Shown here: piece by piece, positions 20,768 to 27,918 of the stretch
Layout: every line of letters starts with the position of its first letter
How positions within the stretch are numbered: the first letter of the stretch is position 1
Position numbers and translations under genes: made by a program
DNA from: a virus
Strand: one strand, 5' to 3'
IMG/VR virus record: IMGVR_UViG_3300047321_000792
Coordinates: 1 to 38,337 of that record
DNA: 38,337 bases
Notes under the pieces: generated by a model
The model's input: only the letters and a program-made list of their open reading frames with translations
Told to the model about the DNA's origin: nothing
Databases searched by the model: none

Positions 20768-21739
20768 ATGCAATTCACCGTCACGATCAATCAGGTCAAG
20801 GCGTTGGAGTGGGGGCTGAATTCTCAGCAGGCCCTGCTGTTCGCCTTTGTCTACGGCTGCCCGAGCTGGACCAAGCCAATCAAGACTGACGACGGGATCT
20901 TCTTCGCGCTGAGCAAGGCCAAGATCACTGAGGAGCTGCCGCTGCTCACCGACAAGCCGGACACTGCTTATCGCATGCTGAAGGCCCTAGAAGAGGCCGG
21001 TCTGATTGAGCTTTCCAGTACTTCGAACATCACGCTGTTCCGCCTGACCGAGAAGGCGATTGAGTGGAACCAGAAACTGGATGGGTCGGAAAAATATCCG
21101 ACCCCTCCGAAGAACGAAGGTCGGAAAAAAATCCGATCTACATCGGAAAAAAATCCGAGCAAGGTCGGAGATAAATCCGAGCTAGGGTCGGAAAAATCTC
21201 CGACAAATCAGGATACCAATCATCAGGGTACCAATCAGGATCCCAGTCAGGATTTGCAAGGCAGCCCGGACAAGCCGGCCCGCAATCTGGTGCTGGTGGT
21301 TGATCGCACCGATGCGCCGCGGGTTGAGATTCCCGCCGACATGCCAGGCCCCAAAGACCAGTCCTGCAAAACCTTCAAGGTCTGGGCGAACTACGCCATG
21401 GCCTACCGCAAGCGCTACAACACTTGGCCGGTGTGGAACGCCAAGGTCGGTGGCCAGCTTGGTCAACTGGTCGATCGCCTCGGCGCCGATGTTGCTCACC
21501 ACGTCGCTGCTCACTTCCTGAAAACCGCCGATGCTGCCGTCCTGCGCAAGTGCCACAGCCTCAACGAACTACTGGCCAACGCGGAGAGCTACCACACCCA
21601 GTGGGTGACTGGTCAGCGTATCAACGGGACAACTGCCCGCCAGATGGAGCGTACCGAAGCGAACGTCTCTGCTGCAGAGCAAGCCGCTCAGATGGTTCTG
21701 GCCAAGCGCAAAGCAGGGGAGCGAAATGAGTACATTTGA
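20768..21739 (+). CDS. O-like replication initiator
   Basis: A 323-residue protein starts at ATG 20768-20770, one base after the antirepressor stop. Residues 1-100 resemble a winged-helix replication domain (LTDKPDTAYRMLKALEEAGL, IELSSTSNITLFRLTEKAIE). Residues 105-160 are low-complexity and are encoded by the iteron array. The C-terminal 120 residues have FKVWANYAMAYRKRYNTWPV, as in Pseudomonas phage replication proteins. It should bind the iterons inside its own gene and recruit the host helicase. Its end overlaps the next gene by 14 bases. Confidence 0.8.
   Translation: MQFTVTINQVKALEWGLNSQQALLFAFVYGCPSWTKPIKTDDGIFFALSKAKITEELPLLTDKPDTAYRMLKALEEAGLIELSSTSNITLFRLTEKAIEWNQKLDGSEKYPTPPKNEGRKKIRSTSEKNPSKVGDKSELGSEKSPTNQDTNHQGTNQDPSQDLQGSPDKPARNLVLVVDRTDAPRVEIPADMPGPKDQSCKTFKVWANYAMAYRKRYNTWPVWNAKVGGQLGQLVDRLGADVAHHVAAHFLKTADAAVLRKCHSLNELLANAESYHTQWVTGQRINGTTARQMERTEANVSAAEQAAQMVLAKRKAGERNEYI
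21085..21204. repeat. ori: Replication origin: five 18-bp palindromic iterons
   Basis: Five copies of GTCGGA-N6-TCCGAC lie inside the O-like gene at 21085-21102, 21120-21137, 21142-21159, 21164-21181 and 21187-21204, with starts 35, 22, 22 and 23 bp apart. The six central bases are A/T rich (for example AAAATA, AAAAAA, GATAAA). Lambda ori is likewise a set of 18-bp palindromic iterons inside O, so this is the likely initiator binding array. The sequence just downstream (CAAATCAGGATACCAATCAT) is less GC-rich and could unwind. Confidence 0.85.
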
Positions 21740-22523
21740 AATGGATGATCAGCAGGTTGCCAGCCTCGCTGCAGCAATCTGCGCCACTGCCGAGGCCATG
21801 GGACAAGAAATGAACCCAGGTACTGCGGCGATTATGGCTGAGGACCTTTGCGCTTACCCGGTGCCCGTCGTGAAGGCCGCGCTGAAGGCTTGCCGCTTCG
21901 AAGTGAAAGGCAAGTTGGCCATGGCTGACATCCTCCAGCGCGTTCAGGTTGCAGATGGTCGCCCGGGCAAGGACGAAGCATGGGCAATCGCCATGACCAC
22001 GAATGACGAGTTTGAAACCGTGGTGCTGACCGATGAAATCCAGCTCGCGCTGGCAGCCGCGAAACCTGTACTCGATGCCGGCGACAAGGTCGGTGCGCGC
22101 ATGGCGTTCAACAGCGCTTACGAGCGTTTGGTGGGTCAGGCTCGTGAAGACAACAAATACGTCAACTGGCACGTGTCGGTCGGTTTCGACGCCAACCGCC
22201 GCACCCAGGCGATCACCAAGGCCGTGCAGATGCAACGGATCCCACATGAGCGCGGGCAGTTGTACTTGGCTGATTTGAGTGTCGCGCCGGTTACGGAAGA
22301 CGGCCGGGCTGTCGTTGCGCTGCTCACCGGTGAGGTTGCGCGGCCTTCGCCAAAACTGCGCGAGAAGCTCGCCGCGGTGAAGGATTCGATACTCGCCATG
22401 CGCCAAGCGTCGGCTGAGGAGAAAACAGAACTGCGAATTCTGGCAGCCAATGAGCTGGCGGATCGCCGAGCTCTGCTCATTCAACAGGCCGAACAATTGG
22501 AAGCAAGGAGTGCGGCTCAATGA
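21726..22523 (+). CDS. Replication-region protein, possible helicase loader
   Basis: A 265-residue protein whose ATG (21726-21728) lies inside the end of the O-like gene. It starts MSTFEMDDQQVASLAAAICA, with VPVVKAALKACRFEVKGKLA and a helical C-terminus. In lambda the gene after O encodes the helicase loader P. I see no P or DnaB motif, so the assignment rests on position only. Confidence 0.7.
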   Translation: MSTFEMDDQQVASLAAAICATAEAMGQEMNPGTAAIMAEDLCAYPVPVVKAALKACRFEVKGKLAMADILQRVQVADGRPGKDEAWAIAMTTNDEFETVVLTDEIQLALAAAKPVLDAGDKVGARMAFNSAYERLVGQAREDNKYVNWHVSVGFDANRRTQAITKAVQMQRIPHERGQLYLADLSVAPVTEDGRAVVALLTGEVARPSPKLREKLAAVKDSILAMRQASAEEKTELRILAANELADRRALLIQQAEQLEARSAAQ

Positions 22524-22747
22524 GCATCGACAAACAAAAACTCCAGAAGCTGCTGTGGGCCGAAGCTGCGTCATACCGTGCCGACTGCGCAGACTGGAAG
22601 CGCAACACTGAGGCGCTGCAGGAATTCCTCGGGGAGAAAACCGTGGAAGAGGTGGCGCTTGAGTTGCTGGCCGAGAACGAGCGACTGACACAGCAACTCG
22701 GCGAGCTGATCAACGGATTGCCGAACAAGGTGGCCACCCATGGCTGA
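22520..22747 (+). CDS. Small hypothetical phage protein
   Basis: A 75-residue acidic, helical protein (KLQKLLWAEAASYRADCADW, then VEEVALELLAENERLTQQLG). ATGA overlap couples it to the upstream gene, and its end overlaps ninB. Coiled-coil composition suggests an oligomer or accessory factor; function unknown. Confidence 0.7.
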   Translation: MSIDKQKLQKLLWAEAASYRADCADWKRNTEALQEFLGEKTVEEVALELLAENERLTQQLGELINGLPNKVATHG

Positions 22748-23210
22748 CAAAATCTCCGTGAACTGTCAGGCGAAACTCTCCGAGGCCATCACGAAGCTTA
22801 GCGCCATGTACCGCGACAAGAAGTTCGTCGTCGTATCGCTGCGCCCGGGAAAGGACCGCACGCTCGACCAAAACAGGCTGTGGTTCGCGATGTACAAGCG
22901 CATCGCAGAGATGACCCAGATCGGCGACGAGGCCGACGCTCGCCGGTACTGCAAGTTGCACGTCGGCGTGCAGATCCTGCTGAACGAGGATGCCGGGTTT
23001 CAGGCTGAGTGGTACCGCGTCATGCGCCACCTCCCGTACGAGACGAAGCTGGCCATGATGGGCGGCTGCAAACTCTTCGGCCCGGACGGATTCCCGGTAA
23101 CCAGTCTGTTCAACCGCGCACAGGGCGTGGCCTATACCGACCGCATCGTCGCGCGCTTCTCTCAGCAGGGCGTGTACTTCGATGATCTGCTGAGCCAGGA
23201 GGCTGCATGA
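22740..23210 (+). CDS. ninB: NinB-like recombination protein
   Basis: A 156-residue protein of the NinB/lambda Orf family, a mediator of RecA/Red recombination. Recognisable parts are VVVSLRPGKDRTLDQNRLWF (39-58), AMYKRIAEMTQIGDEADARR and YRVMRHLPYETKLAMMGGCK. It precedes ninG with a 4-base overlap (ATGA), the usual lambdoid order. Confidence 0.9.
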   Translation: MADKISVNCQAKLSEAITKLSAMYRDKKFVVVSLRPGKDRTLDQNRLWFAMYKRIAEMTQIGDEADARRYCKLHVGVQILLNEDAGFQAEWYRVMRHLPYETKLAMMGGCKLFGPDGFPVTSLFNRAQGVAYTDRIVARFSQQGVYFDDLLSQEAA

Positions 23211-23788
23211 CGATCGCAAGGAAGCAGCCAAAGCCCAAGAAATGCCGCGTCGCTACCTGCAGGGCCTCATTCGTTCCATCGCGGATGGGGCAGGCGGTTT
23301 GCAGTCCAGCTTGTGCGGCAATTGATGCCCCGCGTCATCAAGAGAAAGCTCGCAAGGCAATCGACCAGTGCGAGCGCCGCGAGATTAAAGTCCGTAAGGA
23401 GAAACTGAAGAGCAGGGCGGAACACATGCGCGAAGCCCAGGCCGCGTTCAACGAGTGGATCCGCCTGCGTGATGCCGATCGCCCTTGCGTGAGCTGCGGT
23501 CGGCACCACGAAGGCCAATATCACGCGGGGCACTACCGCTCTGTGGGGGCGAACCCGGAACTACGATTCGAACCGCTGAACGTTTGGAAGCAGTGCGCGC
23601 CGTGCAACACGCATCTGTCCGGCAACCTGGTGAATTACCGGCTTTCGCTCCTGCAGCTGATTGGCCCGGAAAAGGTCGATTGGCTGGAAGGGCCGCACCC
23701 GGCCTGCAAGCACACCGTCGAAGAAATCAAAACCATCAAGGCCGAATATCGGGCAAAGACCAGAGAACTAAAAAAGGAAGCAGCATGA
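23207..23788 (+). CDS. ninG: NinG-like (Rap) recombination nuclease
   Basis: A 193-residue protein of the NinG/Rap family of Holliday-junction-processing enzymes. Zinc-binding Cys pairs are visible at the N-end (KKCRVATCRASF and QAVCSPACAA) and in the core (CVSCGRHHEGQYHAGHYRS and KQCAPCNTHLSGN, an HNH-like block). It overlaps ninB and the following gene by ATGA. Confidence 0.92.
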   Translation: MTIARKQPKPKKCRVATCRASFVPSRMGQAVCSPACAAIDAPRHQEKARKAIDQCERREIKVRKEKLKSRAEHMREAQAAFNEWIRLRDADRPCVSCGRHHEGQYHAGHYRSVGANPELRFEPLNVWKQCAPCNTHLSGNLVNYRLSLLQLIGPEKVDWLEGPHPACKHTVEEIKTIKAEYRAKTRELKKEAA

Positions 23789-24462
23789 AACTGATCAACG
23801 CAAGGCAGGTATGGACTGAGGCTCAGCACGAATCGAACGCGTCGATCAGCGCTGTGGCAATTGAGCGTGGTGAATCGGCACCGGTGAAGAAGGGCGCCCG
23901 GATGCGCCGGCATGAAGCCGTATTCGCCGCACTTGGTGAAGATAAAGAAGAGCGTATTCAGGTCGTGCGCCAAAGGATCAGTATCAGCGAGACGCGTCGC
24001 ACGCCAGTTGGCCGCTCTACCGCCCGCGCCGCGCACCTGGCGATGATCGGCAAAGTGCTGCGCGCGATCGACACGCTGCCGTTCCAGGTGCAGCAGTTTG
24101 GTCACTACCTGTACCACCCGGCGATGAACATGCGGCACCTGTTGAATGCTGTGCTGCTGATCACCGCCAAGGCGGCATTGCCTGACCTGACTTCGGCCAA
24201 GCGCGTGAAGGCGCAGTACCTGGTTACTCTGGCTCTGCAGTCGTACAAGGGCGAAGTGCAAGGCGCTGCTGAATGGGGACCGGCGCGTGTTGCCGCAGAG
24301 ATGCTGACTTTCTTCGGCGTCACCATCGACCCGAAGAACTGGACTCGAGACTGGTTGGGCCTTTGGGAATCCCTGAAAGAAGTGATAAAGGAAGTGGATA
24401 TTCAGGCTCAGCAACCACTATGGCAGGTGATCCACGCGGAAAAAGATCAAGAGGCGGCATGA
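23785..24462 (+). CDS. Putative late antiterminator (Q position)
   Basis: A 225-residue protein starts at ATG 23785-23787 (ATGA with ninG) behind AAAAAGGAAGCAGC. It begins MKLINARQVWTEAQHESNAS, has a basic segment (KKGARMRRHEAV) and a helical C-terminus (VIKEVDIQAQQPLWQVIHAE). I do not see a clear Q family signature. The place, last in the early operon and just before a strong promoter with an immediate terminator, is where lambdoid phages carry Q. Confidence 0.6.
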   Translation: MKLINARQVWTEAQHESNASISAVAIERGESAPVKKGARMRRHEAVFAALGEDKEERIQVVRQRISISETRRTPVGRSTARAAHLAMIGKVLRAIDTLPFQVQQFGHYLYHPAMNMRHLLNAVLLITAKAALPDLTSAKRVKAQYLVTLALQSYKGEVQGAAEWGPARVAAEMLTFFGVTIDPKNWTRDWLGLWESLKEVIKEVDIQAQQPLWQVIHAEKDQEAA

Positions 24463-24467
24463 TCATA

Positions 24468-24496
24468 TTGACATGACGGGGTTTTGCGCGTACTTT
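24468..24496 (+). promoter_or_regulatory. Late promoter pR'
   Basis: TTGACA (24468-24473), a 17-bp spacer and TACTTT (24491-24496) form a near-consensus sigma-70 promoter. It begins six bases after the Q-position gene. A terminator follows about 40 bases after the expected start, as in lambda, so the late genes would need antitermination. Confidence 0.8.
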
Positions 24497-24540
24497 TCCC
24501 AAAGTGCACAAGTAACGCGAAACGCACACGAAACCCTGAG

Positions 24541-24561
24541 CCCGGCCAAGCGCCGGGTTTT
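24541..24561 (+). terminator. Late-leader terminator (tR'-like)
   Basis: CCCGGC (24541-24546) and GCCGGG (24552-24557) pair around CAAGC and are followed by TTTTC. In the absence of an antiterminator it would end the pR' message as a short leader RNA of about 60 nt. Confidence 0.8.
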
Positions 24562-24667
24562 CATTTCAATGTTTAGTCTCGTGCTTTAACCGTGTAAAAT
24601 CAGCACATAGCCAGGACTCATGCATCTGGCGCCCAGTTTCTGGGGATCGAAAGGTTCAAATCCGGCC

Positions 24668-24880
24668 ATGTCGGCTGCTCAAATGGCAATTCTGTTCGTA
24701 CTTACGGTCTTGATGGCCGTTCTTTACGCCACACCTGAATTGCTGATCGCAACAGTCCAATTTGCGAATGAGGGTAGTCTGATGATGAAAGAAACCATGA
24801 TGCAATATGTACAGCCAGTAGCCACAATGATTGCCGCCATTTGGTGTGGATGCATGGCCAACGGTAAGATCCCCGTTTGA
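24668..24880 (+). CDS. Small two-span membrane protein
   Basis: A 70-residue protein starts at ATG 24668-24670; a start 16 codons upstream is also possible, and neither has a clear ribosome site. Two hydrophobic spans are visible, AILFVLTVLMAVLYATPELL and VQPVATMIAAIWCGCM. As the first late gene, a holin-like or antiholin-like role is possible, but two better holin candidates lie downstream. Terminator 24902-24929 follows directly. Confidence 0.6.
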   Translation: MSAAQMAILFVLTVLMAVLYATPELLIATVQFANEGSLMMKETMMQYVQPVATMIAAIWCGCMANGKIPV

Positions 24881-24901
24881 TACGAGGTAAGACCTCACAT
24901 G

Positions 24902-24929
24902 AAAAACCCGGCCGCCGCGCCGGGTTTTT
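24902..24929. terminator. Bidirectional terminator
   Basis: AAAAACCCGGC (24902-24912) and GCCGGGTTTTT (24919-24929) form an 11-bp stem around a six-base loop. T-runs exist on both strands, so it can end the plus-strand gene at 24880 and, in the other direction, the minus-strand gene that stops at 24935. Confidence 0.9.
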
Positions 24930-24934
24930 TGTTG

Positions 24935-25354
24935 TCAGTGCTTTGAAACACAAATTATGTCTTGGTCATACTGCGGAATTTTTTCGGCAGGTACTTCCAC
25001 CCACTGTGCTCCTATTCCCAGGCCATCGGGAAGGCATTCCAGGCAAATGACGATCCCGTAGGTGCATCGGCCAGCTTGGCCATAAGGGATTGACTCATCT
25101 ACAAGGTGATCAATTTTCCGACCAAGATTGGTATTAAGGGCGCTTTCTATCTTCTCTTCCAGTGTCTTGTCGGAGTTGCCAGGTATCAACGCCCCTTTCA
25201 GGATCTTATTGGCAACGGTGACTTTTTCATTTGATGTTGATCGATTGAAATTGTACATAAAATCGTTTTGGGCTTGCGGAGACATCTCTGCAATCTCCGG
25301 CGCGTAGGGGGCGAAGTAAAATGTTCTAGCGCCGACGTCCTTTTCATTTGCCAT
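24935..25354 (-). CDS. Antisense accessory gene, hypothetical protein
   Basis: A 139-residue soluble protein starts at ATG 25352-25354; the frame is open far upstream but only MANEKDVGARTFYFAPYAPE looks like a natural start. It contains NFNRSTSNEKVTVANKILKG and a C-terminal part with several Cys (RCTYGIVICLECLPDG). It is opposite to the late operon. A promoter is suggested by TTGGAA and TATCAC (minus strand, forward 25407-25412 and 25384-25389, 17 bp apart). Function unknown; lysogenic expression is possible. Confidence 0.65.
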   Translation of the reverse strand: MANEKDVGARTFYFAPYAPEIAEMSPQAQNDFMYNFNRSTSNEKVTVANKILKGALIPGNSDKTLEEKIESALNTNLGRKIDHLVDESIPYGQAGRCTYGIVICLECLPDGLGIGAQWVEVPAEKIPQYDQDIICVSKH

Positions 25355-25410
25355 TATGGGTTCTCTGATTTTTTGAAACCGTAGTGATAGCACCTGAGTG
25401 TTATTTTTCC

Positions 25411-25438
25411 AAGCCCAAGCAATGACTTGGGCTTTTTC
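25411..25438 (+). terminator. Terminator ahead of the holin genes
   Basis: AAGCCCAAG (25411-25419) and CTTGGGCTT (25426-25434) pair around CAATGA and are followed by TTT (25433-25438 region). It would stop the late message just before the holin genes unless transcription is antiterminated. Confidence 0.8.
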
Positions 25439-25463
25439 ATGCCCAGCCCACGGAGTCGAGCGC

Positions 25464-25802
25464 ATGGAGTATCTACAGCGCCTGCTCGACAAGATCGACA
25501 GGTTTGAATTGCTGATCGCAGGACTGGTCGGCGCTGTCGTCGCAAGCTGGTGGCACAAAGACGATCTTGCGGACTGGCGTGCCTGGATGATCTTTCTAGT
25601 CACCGGCATTGCCTGCTCTCTGTACCTGACGAGCATGGTCAGCACCTACTTGGGTGTGACCGAGCCGAAGATAGTCGCGGGCATTGGCTTCCTGCTCGGC
25701 ACCTTCGGCGGATCGCTGCTCGCAGCCATCAACCGAGCCATCAAAGCCGCTGACCTCTGGGCGCTCATTCGCCAGCGGTTCGGGGGAGGCAATCCACCAT
25801 GA
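25464..25802 (+). CDS. Putative holin (first)
   Basis: A 112-residue membrane protein starts at ATG 25464-25466 with GGAG upstream. Three hydrophobic stretches are visible: LLIAGLVGAVVASWW, WMIFLVTGIACSLYLTSMV and IVAGIGFLLGTFGGSLLAAI. Size and position in the early part of the late operon fit a holin. It overlaps the next gene by ATGA; a holin/antiholin or two-protein pair is likely. Confidence 0.7.
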   Translation: MEYLQRLLDKIDRFELLIAGLVGAVVASWWHKDDLADWRAWMIFLVTGIACSLYLTSMVSTYLGVTEPKIVAGIGFLLGTFGGSLLAAINRAIKAADLWALIRQRFGGGNPP

Positions 25803-26146
25803 GTCTTGAACTGATCAACTCCGTCGCCTGCGGCTTGATTGCCTTGTGGGCGACCTGGTGTGTTCTGAGCGGTCGAGTGCGGGACGGCGTCATCGGCAAG
25901 CTGATCTATTCGGCGATTGCCATCAGCGGTTTCGTGGTGATGAGCCGGGAGCAGAACATCTTCATGATGGGGCCGACCACGGCCGGCATCACGCTCCACG
26001 CCTCGCTGGCTCTCGCCGGCATGCGTCACATCTTCATGGTCATCTGGTGGCAGCGGGTGAAGGCCTGGCTGTGCCGAACGCTCAACTGTGAGCACTGCAT
26101 GCGGTGTGATAAGGCGCCGGGCGGGATCGAGCGGCGATCCAAGTAA
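25799..26146 (+). CDS. Putative holin-like membrane protein (second)
   Basis: A 115-residue protein with hydrophobic stretches at residues 5-24 (LINSVACGLIALWATWCVLS), about 35-50 (IYSAIAISGFVVM) and 60-85. The C-terminus is basic with CEHCMRCDKAPGG, possibly a metal site. Translationally coupled to the preceding holin-like gene. No lysozyme gene follows; it may lie beyond the window. Confidence 0.65.
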   Translation: MSLELINSVACGLIALWATWCVLSGRVRDGVIGKLIYSAIAISGFVVMSREQNIFMMGPTTAGITLHASLALAGMRHIFMVIWWQRVKAWLCRTLNCEHCMRCDKAPGGIERRSK

Positions 26147-26184
26147 GTCGCGACACGTTTCGCGAATTGGCAAATTGTGTCGCG
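26147..26184. repeat. Bipartite CGACACG/CGTGTCG inverted repeat, copy C
   Basis: GTCGCGACAC (26147-26156) begins immediately after the stop of the holin-like gene, and GTGTCGCG is at 26177-26184. The span of 38 bp between outer edges is the same as in copy B (19954-19991). It precedes the independent unit at 26281-26793 and could be its operator. Confidence 0.65.
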
Positions 26185-26280
26185 ACACTCAATTCACTTG
26201 GCAGGGCTAAGTCTAAAAAACACTGAAATCGTCTGCATACTATATTTCTAAGCGATAGGTTGAGTATTCCGTGATTTATG

Positions 26281-26339
26281 GTAGTCTGTGCGTGTTCTTT
26301 GCGAACACCCCCCCTCGGTCTTCGGACCGACACGACTAC
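26281..26339 (+). ncRNA. Three-way-junction RNA leader
   Basis: Pairing on the plus strand gives P1 GTAGTC (26281-26286) plus GTG (26288-26290) with CAC (26331-26333) and GACTAC (26334-26339), with one bulged T. P2 is GTGTTC (26292-26297) with GAACAC (26303-26308), and P3 is TCGGTC-TTCG-GACCGA (26315-26330) with a stable UUCG loop. P3 abuts P1, allowing coaxial stacking; a C6 linker joins P2 and P3. It is followed 19 nt later by the gene at 26358, which has no ribosome site. Confidence 0.6.
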
Positions 26340-26357
26340 ACTCAATCGGTATTGATT

Positions 26358-26747
26358 ATGAACAGTCTGAGAAAAAAACTTTCTGCTACAGCGACCGCGC
26401 AGGCACTCCTGGTGAATGCAGAGTCATATGGCATTGAGAAGGATCGGCATGTCAGTCGTTTCCGTCTCACTAAGAACAGCCTTGAAATGATTTCCGGAAG
26501 GGCGTTACTCACTCCGCAGTTCCTCCAAGATACCAACGGTGCTTTGTGGGAAATGAACTGGTCCATGATTGCCCTCCCGGATGGTGACTTCGCTTTTATC
26601 GAGACGAGTAAGATTGGCGTCTGGCCTCGGGTTGGCTGGAGTCGTCTTGAGGCTGCGCTGCGGGCAAGCGATCCAGAGGTAGCTATCGAGGTCGAGTTCA
26701 ATAAGTGTTTTCCTGATTTCAAAGGCGAGCTCAGCTTTGACGATTGA
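26358..26747 (+). CDS. Accessory protein behind the structured leader
   Basis: A 129-residue soluble protein starts at ATG 26358-26360 with no Shine-Dalgarno sequence in the 20 bases before it. It begins MNSLRKKLSATATAQALLVN, has several strand segments (LWEMNWSMIALPDGDFAFIE) and ends acidic. The frame is open upstream through the RNA structure, which would encode a hydrophobic extension, but that is unlikely. Flanked by an RNA structure and a strong terminator, it is an independent unit. Function unknown. Confidence 0.7.
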   Translation: MNSLRKKLSATATAQALLVNAESYGIEKDRHVSRFRLTKNSLEMISGRALLTPQFLQDTNGALWEMNWSMIALPDGDFAFIETSKIGVWPRVGWSRLEAALRASDPEVAIEVEFNKCFPDFKGELSFDD

Positions 26748-26763
26748 TTGCTCAACATGAATG

Positions 26764-26793
26764 AAGACCGCCAGTAGGGCGGTCTTTTTTTTT
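26764..26793 (+). terminator. Strong terminator of the accessory unit
   Basis: AAGACCGCC (26764-26772) and GGCGGTCTT (26778-26786) pair around a five-base loop and are followed by nine T's (26785-26793). It closes the unit that begins near 26281. Confidence 0.9.
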
Positions 26794-26815
26794 GCTCTTG
26801 GTTTGGAGTTTCGAC

Positions 26816-27424
26816 ATGGAGCGACCTCAGCCATCGTCCGATCTACTCGACACATTTTTACTCAGGTTGAGCCCTGCACCTGATGTCTGGATGTGGATTA
26901 GGAGGGAGATCCTCGCCGACACCGGAAGCATCCACAACGAAGACCACGCCCATCTGATCGATGCTGACATTCGTGTGATGTGGGCGTCTGCTGCTTTCAC
27001 GAAGAAGGGGCGCACGGTGGTAGGCCAAGCCGAACAGGTCGCTTTCCGCGCCGGCGGTTGGCAGAAAGCCAGGATGGAACAGCAGATGCTGGATTGGTTC
27101 GGCGATGTGCCGGCCTTCATCATCACGCTGGCTGCTGACTACTGTGCGGATTGCTCAGACGCTGACTTCTGCGCTCTGGTCGAACATGAGCTGTATCACA
27201 TCGCCCAAGCGACCGATAAATACGGTCAGCCAGCCTTCACCCAAGAAGGTCTACCCAAGCTTGAGATGCGCGGACACGACGTTGAAGAGTTCGTCGGTGT
27301 GGTCCGCCGCTACGGTGCGAGTCCTGCGGTGCAGGAGTTGGTGGACGCTGCAAACAATCCTGCTGAGGTGGGGAAAATGAACATATCGAGGGCCTGCGGA
27401 ACCTGTCTGCTCAAGTCGGCCTGA
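26816..27424 (+). CDS. Phage metallopeptidase-like protein
   Basis: A 202-residue protein starts at ATG 26816-26818 behind TTGGAGTTTCGAC. The zinc motif HELYH (His124, Glu125, His128) in CALVEHELYHIAQATDKYGQ is that of the putative phage metallopeptidase family. It ends with Cys (SRACGTCLLKSA). Its place just ahead of the small terminase is usual; the substrate is unknown. Confidence 0.8.
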   Translation: MERPQPSSDLLDTFLLRLSPAPDVWMWIRREILADTGSIHNEDHAHLIDADIRVMWASAAFTKKGRTVVGQAEQVAFRAGGWQKARMEQQMLDWFGDVPAFIITLAADYCADCSDADFCALVEHELYHIAQATDKYGQPAFTQEGLPKLEMRGHDVEEFVGVVRRYGASPAVQELVDAANNPAEVGKMNISRACGTCLLKSA

Positions 27425-27456
27425 TCCTTGACAGGACCTTGACGGAATAAACCCAT

Positions 27457-27918
27457 ATGGCAGCCCTGAAAGATGAGGTGAAGCGCTTCATTGTGCAGGC
27501 GTTGGCCTGCTTTGATACGCCGACTCAGGTAGTGCAGGCGGTCAAGGAAACATTTGGCGTTGAGGTATCTCGCCAGCAGTGCGAGCAGTACGACCCAACG
27601 AAGCATGCCGGCCGTGACCTTGGCGTGAAGTGGAAAGCGGTGTTTGAAGATACCCGCAAGCGCTTCCGCGAGGAGACAGCCGAAATCCCGATCGCGAACC
27701 GAGCGTTCCGCCTTCGTGCGATGAACCGGTTTGTGGAGAAGGCTGAAACGATGAAGAACATCGGCCTGGCCATGCAGATCCTCGAGCAGGCCGCCAAGGA
27801 AGTCGGCGACGTCTACGTCAATCGCAACCGGAAGGACGAGCCAGACGATGAGCCGGCAATCCCGACGCGCATCCAGGTCGACGTAGTGGATGCGAGGAAG
27901 CCGAATGCCGAGCCTTAA
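27457..27918 (+). CDS. Small terminase-like protein (DUF2280)
   Basis: A 153-residue protein with LKDEVKRFIVQALACFDTPT followed by QVVQAVKETFGVEVSRQQCE, the N-terminal helix-turn-helix of the DUF2280 family. It then has a helical arm (RAMNRFVEKAETMKNIGLAM). DUF2280 proteins lie directly before the large terminase, which fits a DNA-recognition role in packaging. It overlaps the large subunit by 14 bases. Confidence 0.85.
   Translation: MAALKDEVKRFIVQALACFDTPTQVVQAVKETFGVEVSRQQCEQYDPTKHAGRDLGVKWKAVFEDTRKRFREETAEIPIANRAFRLRAMNRFVEKAETMKNIGLAMQILEQAAKEVGDVYVNRNRKDEPDDEPAIPTRIQVDVVDARKPNAEP

Noticed and set aside
23485-23784. Long upstream extension of the Q-position gene
   Set aside because: It runs out of frame through ninG and has no ribosome site; the ATGA overlap at 23785 is a far better start.
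24610-24675. GGTTCAAATCC near 24650 looks like a tRNA T-loop
   Set aside because: The five bases on either side do not pair as a T-stem, and no anticodon or acceptor arms fit, so it is not a tRNA.
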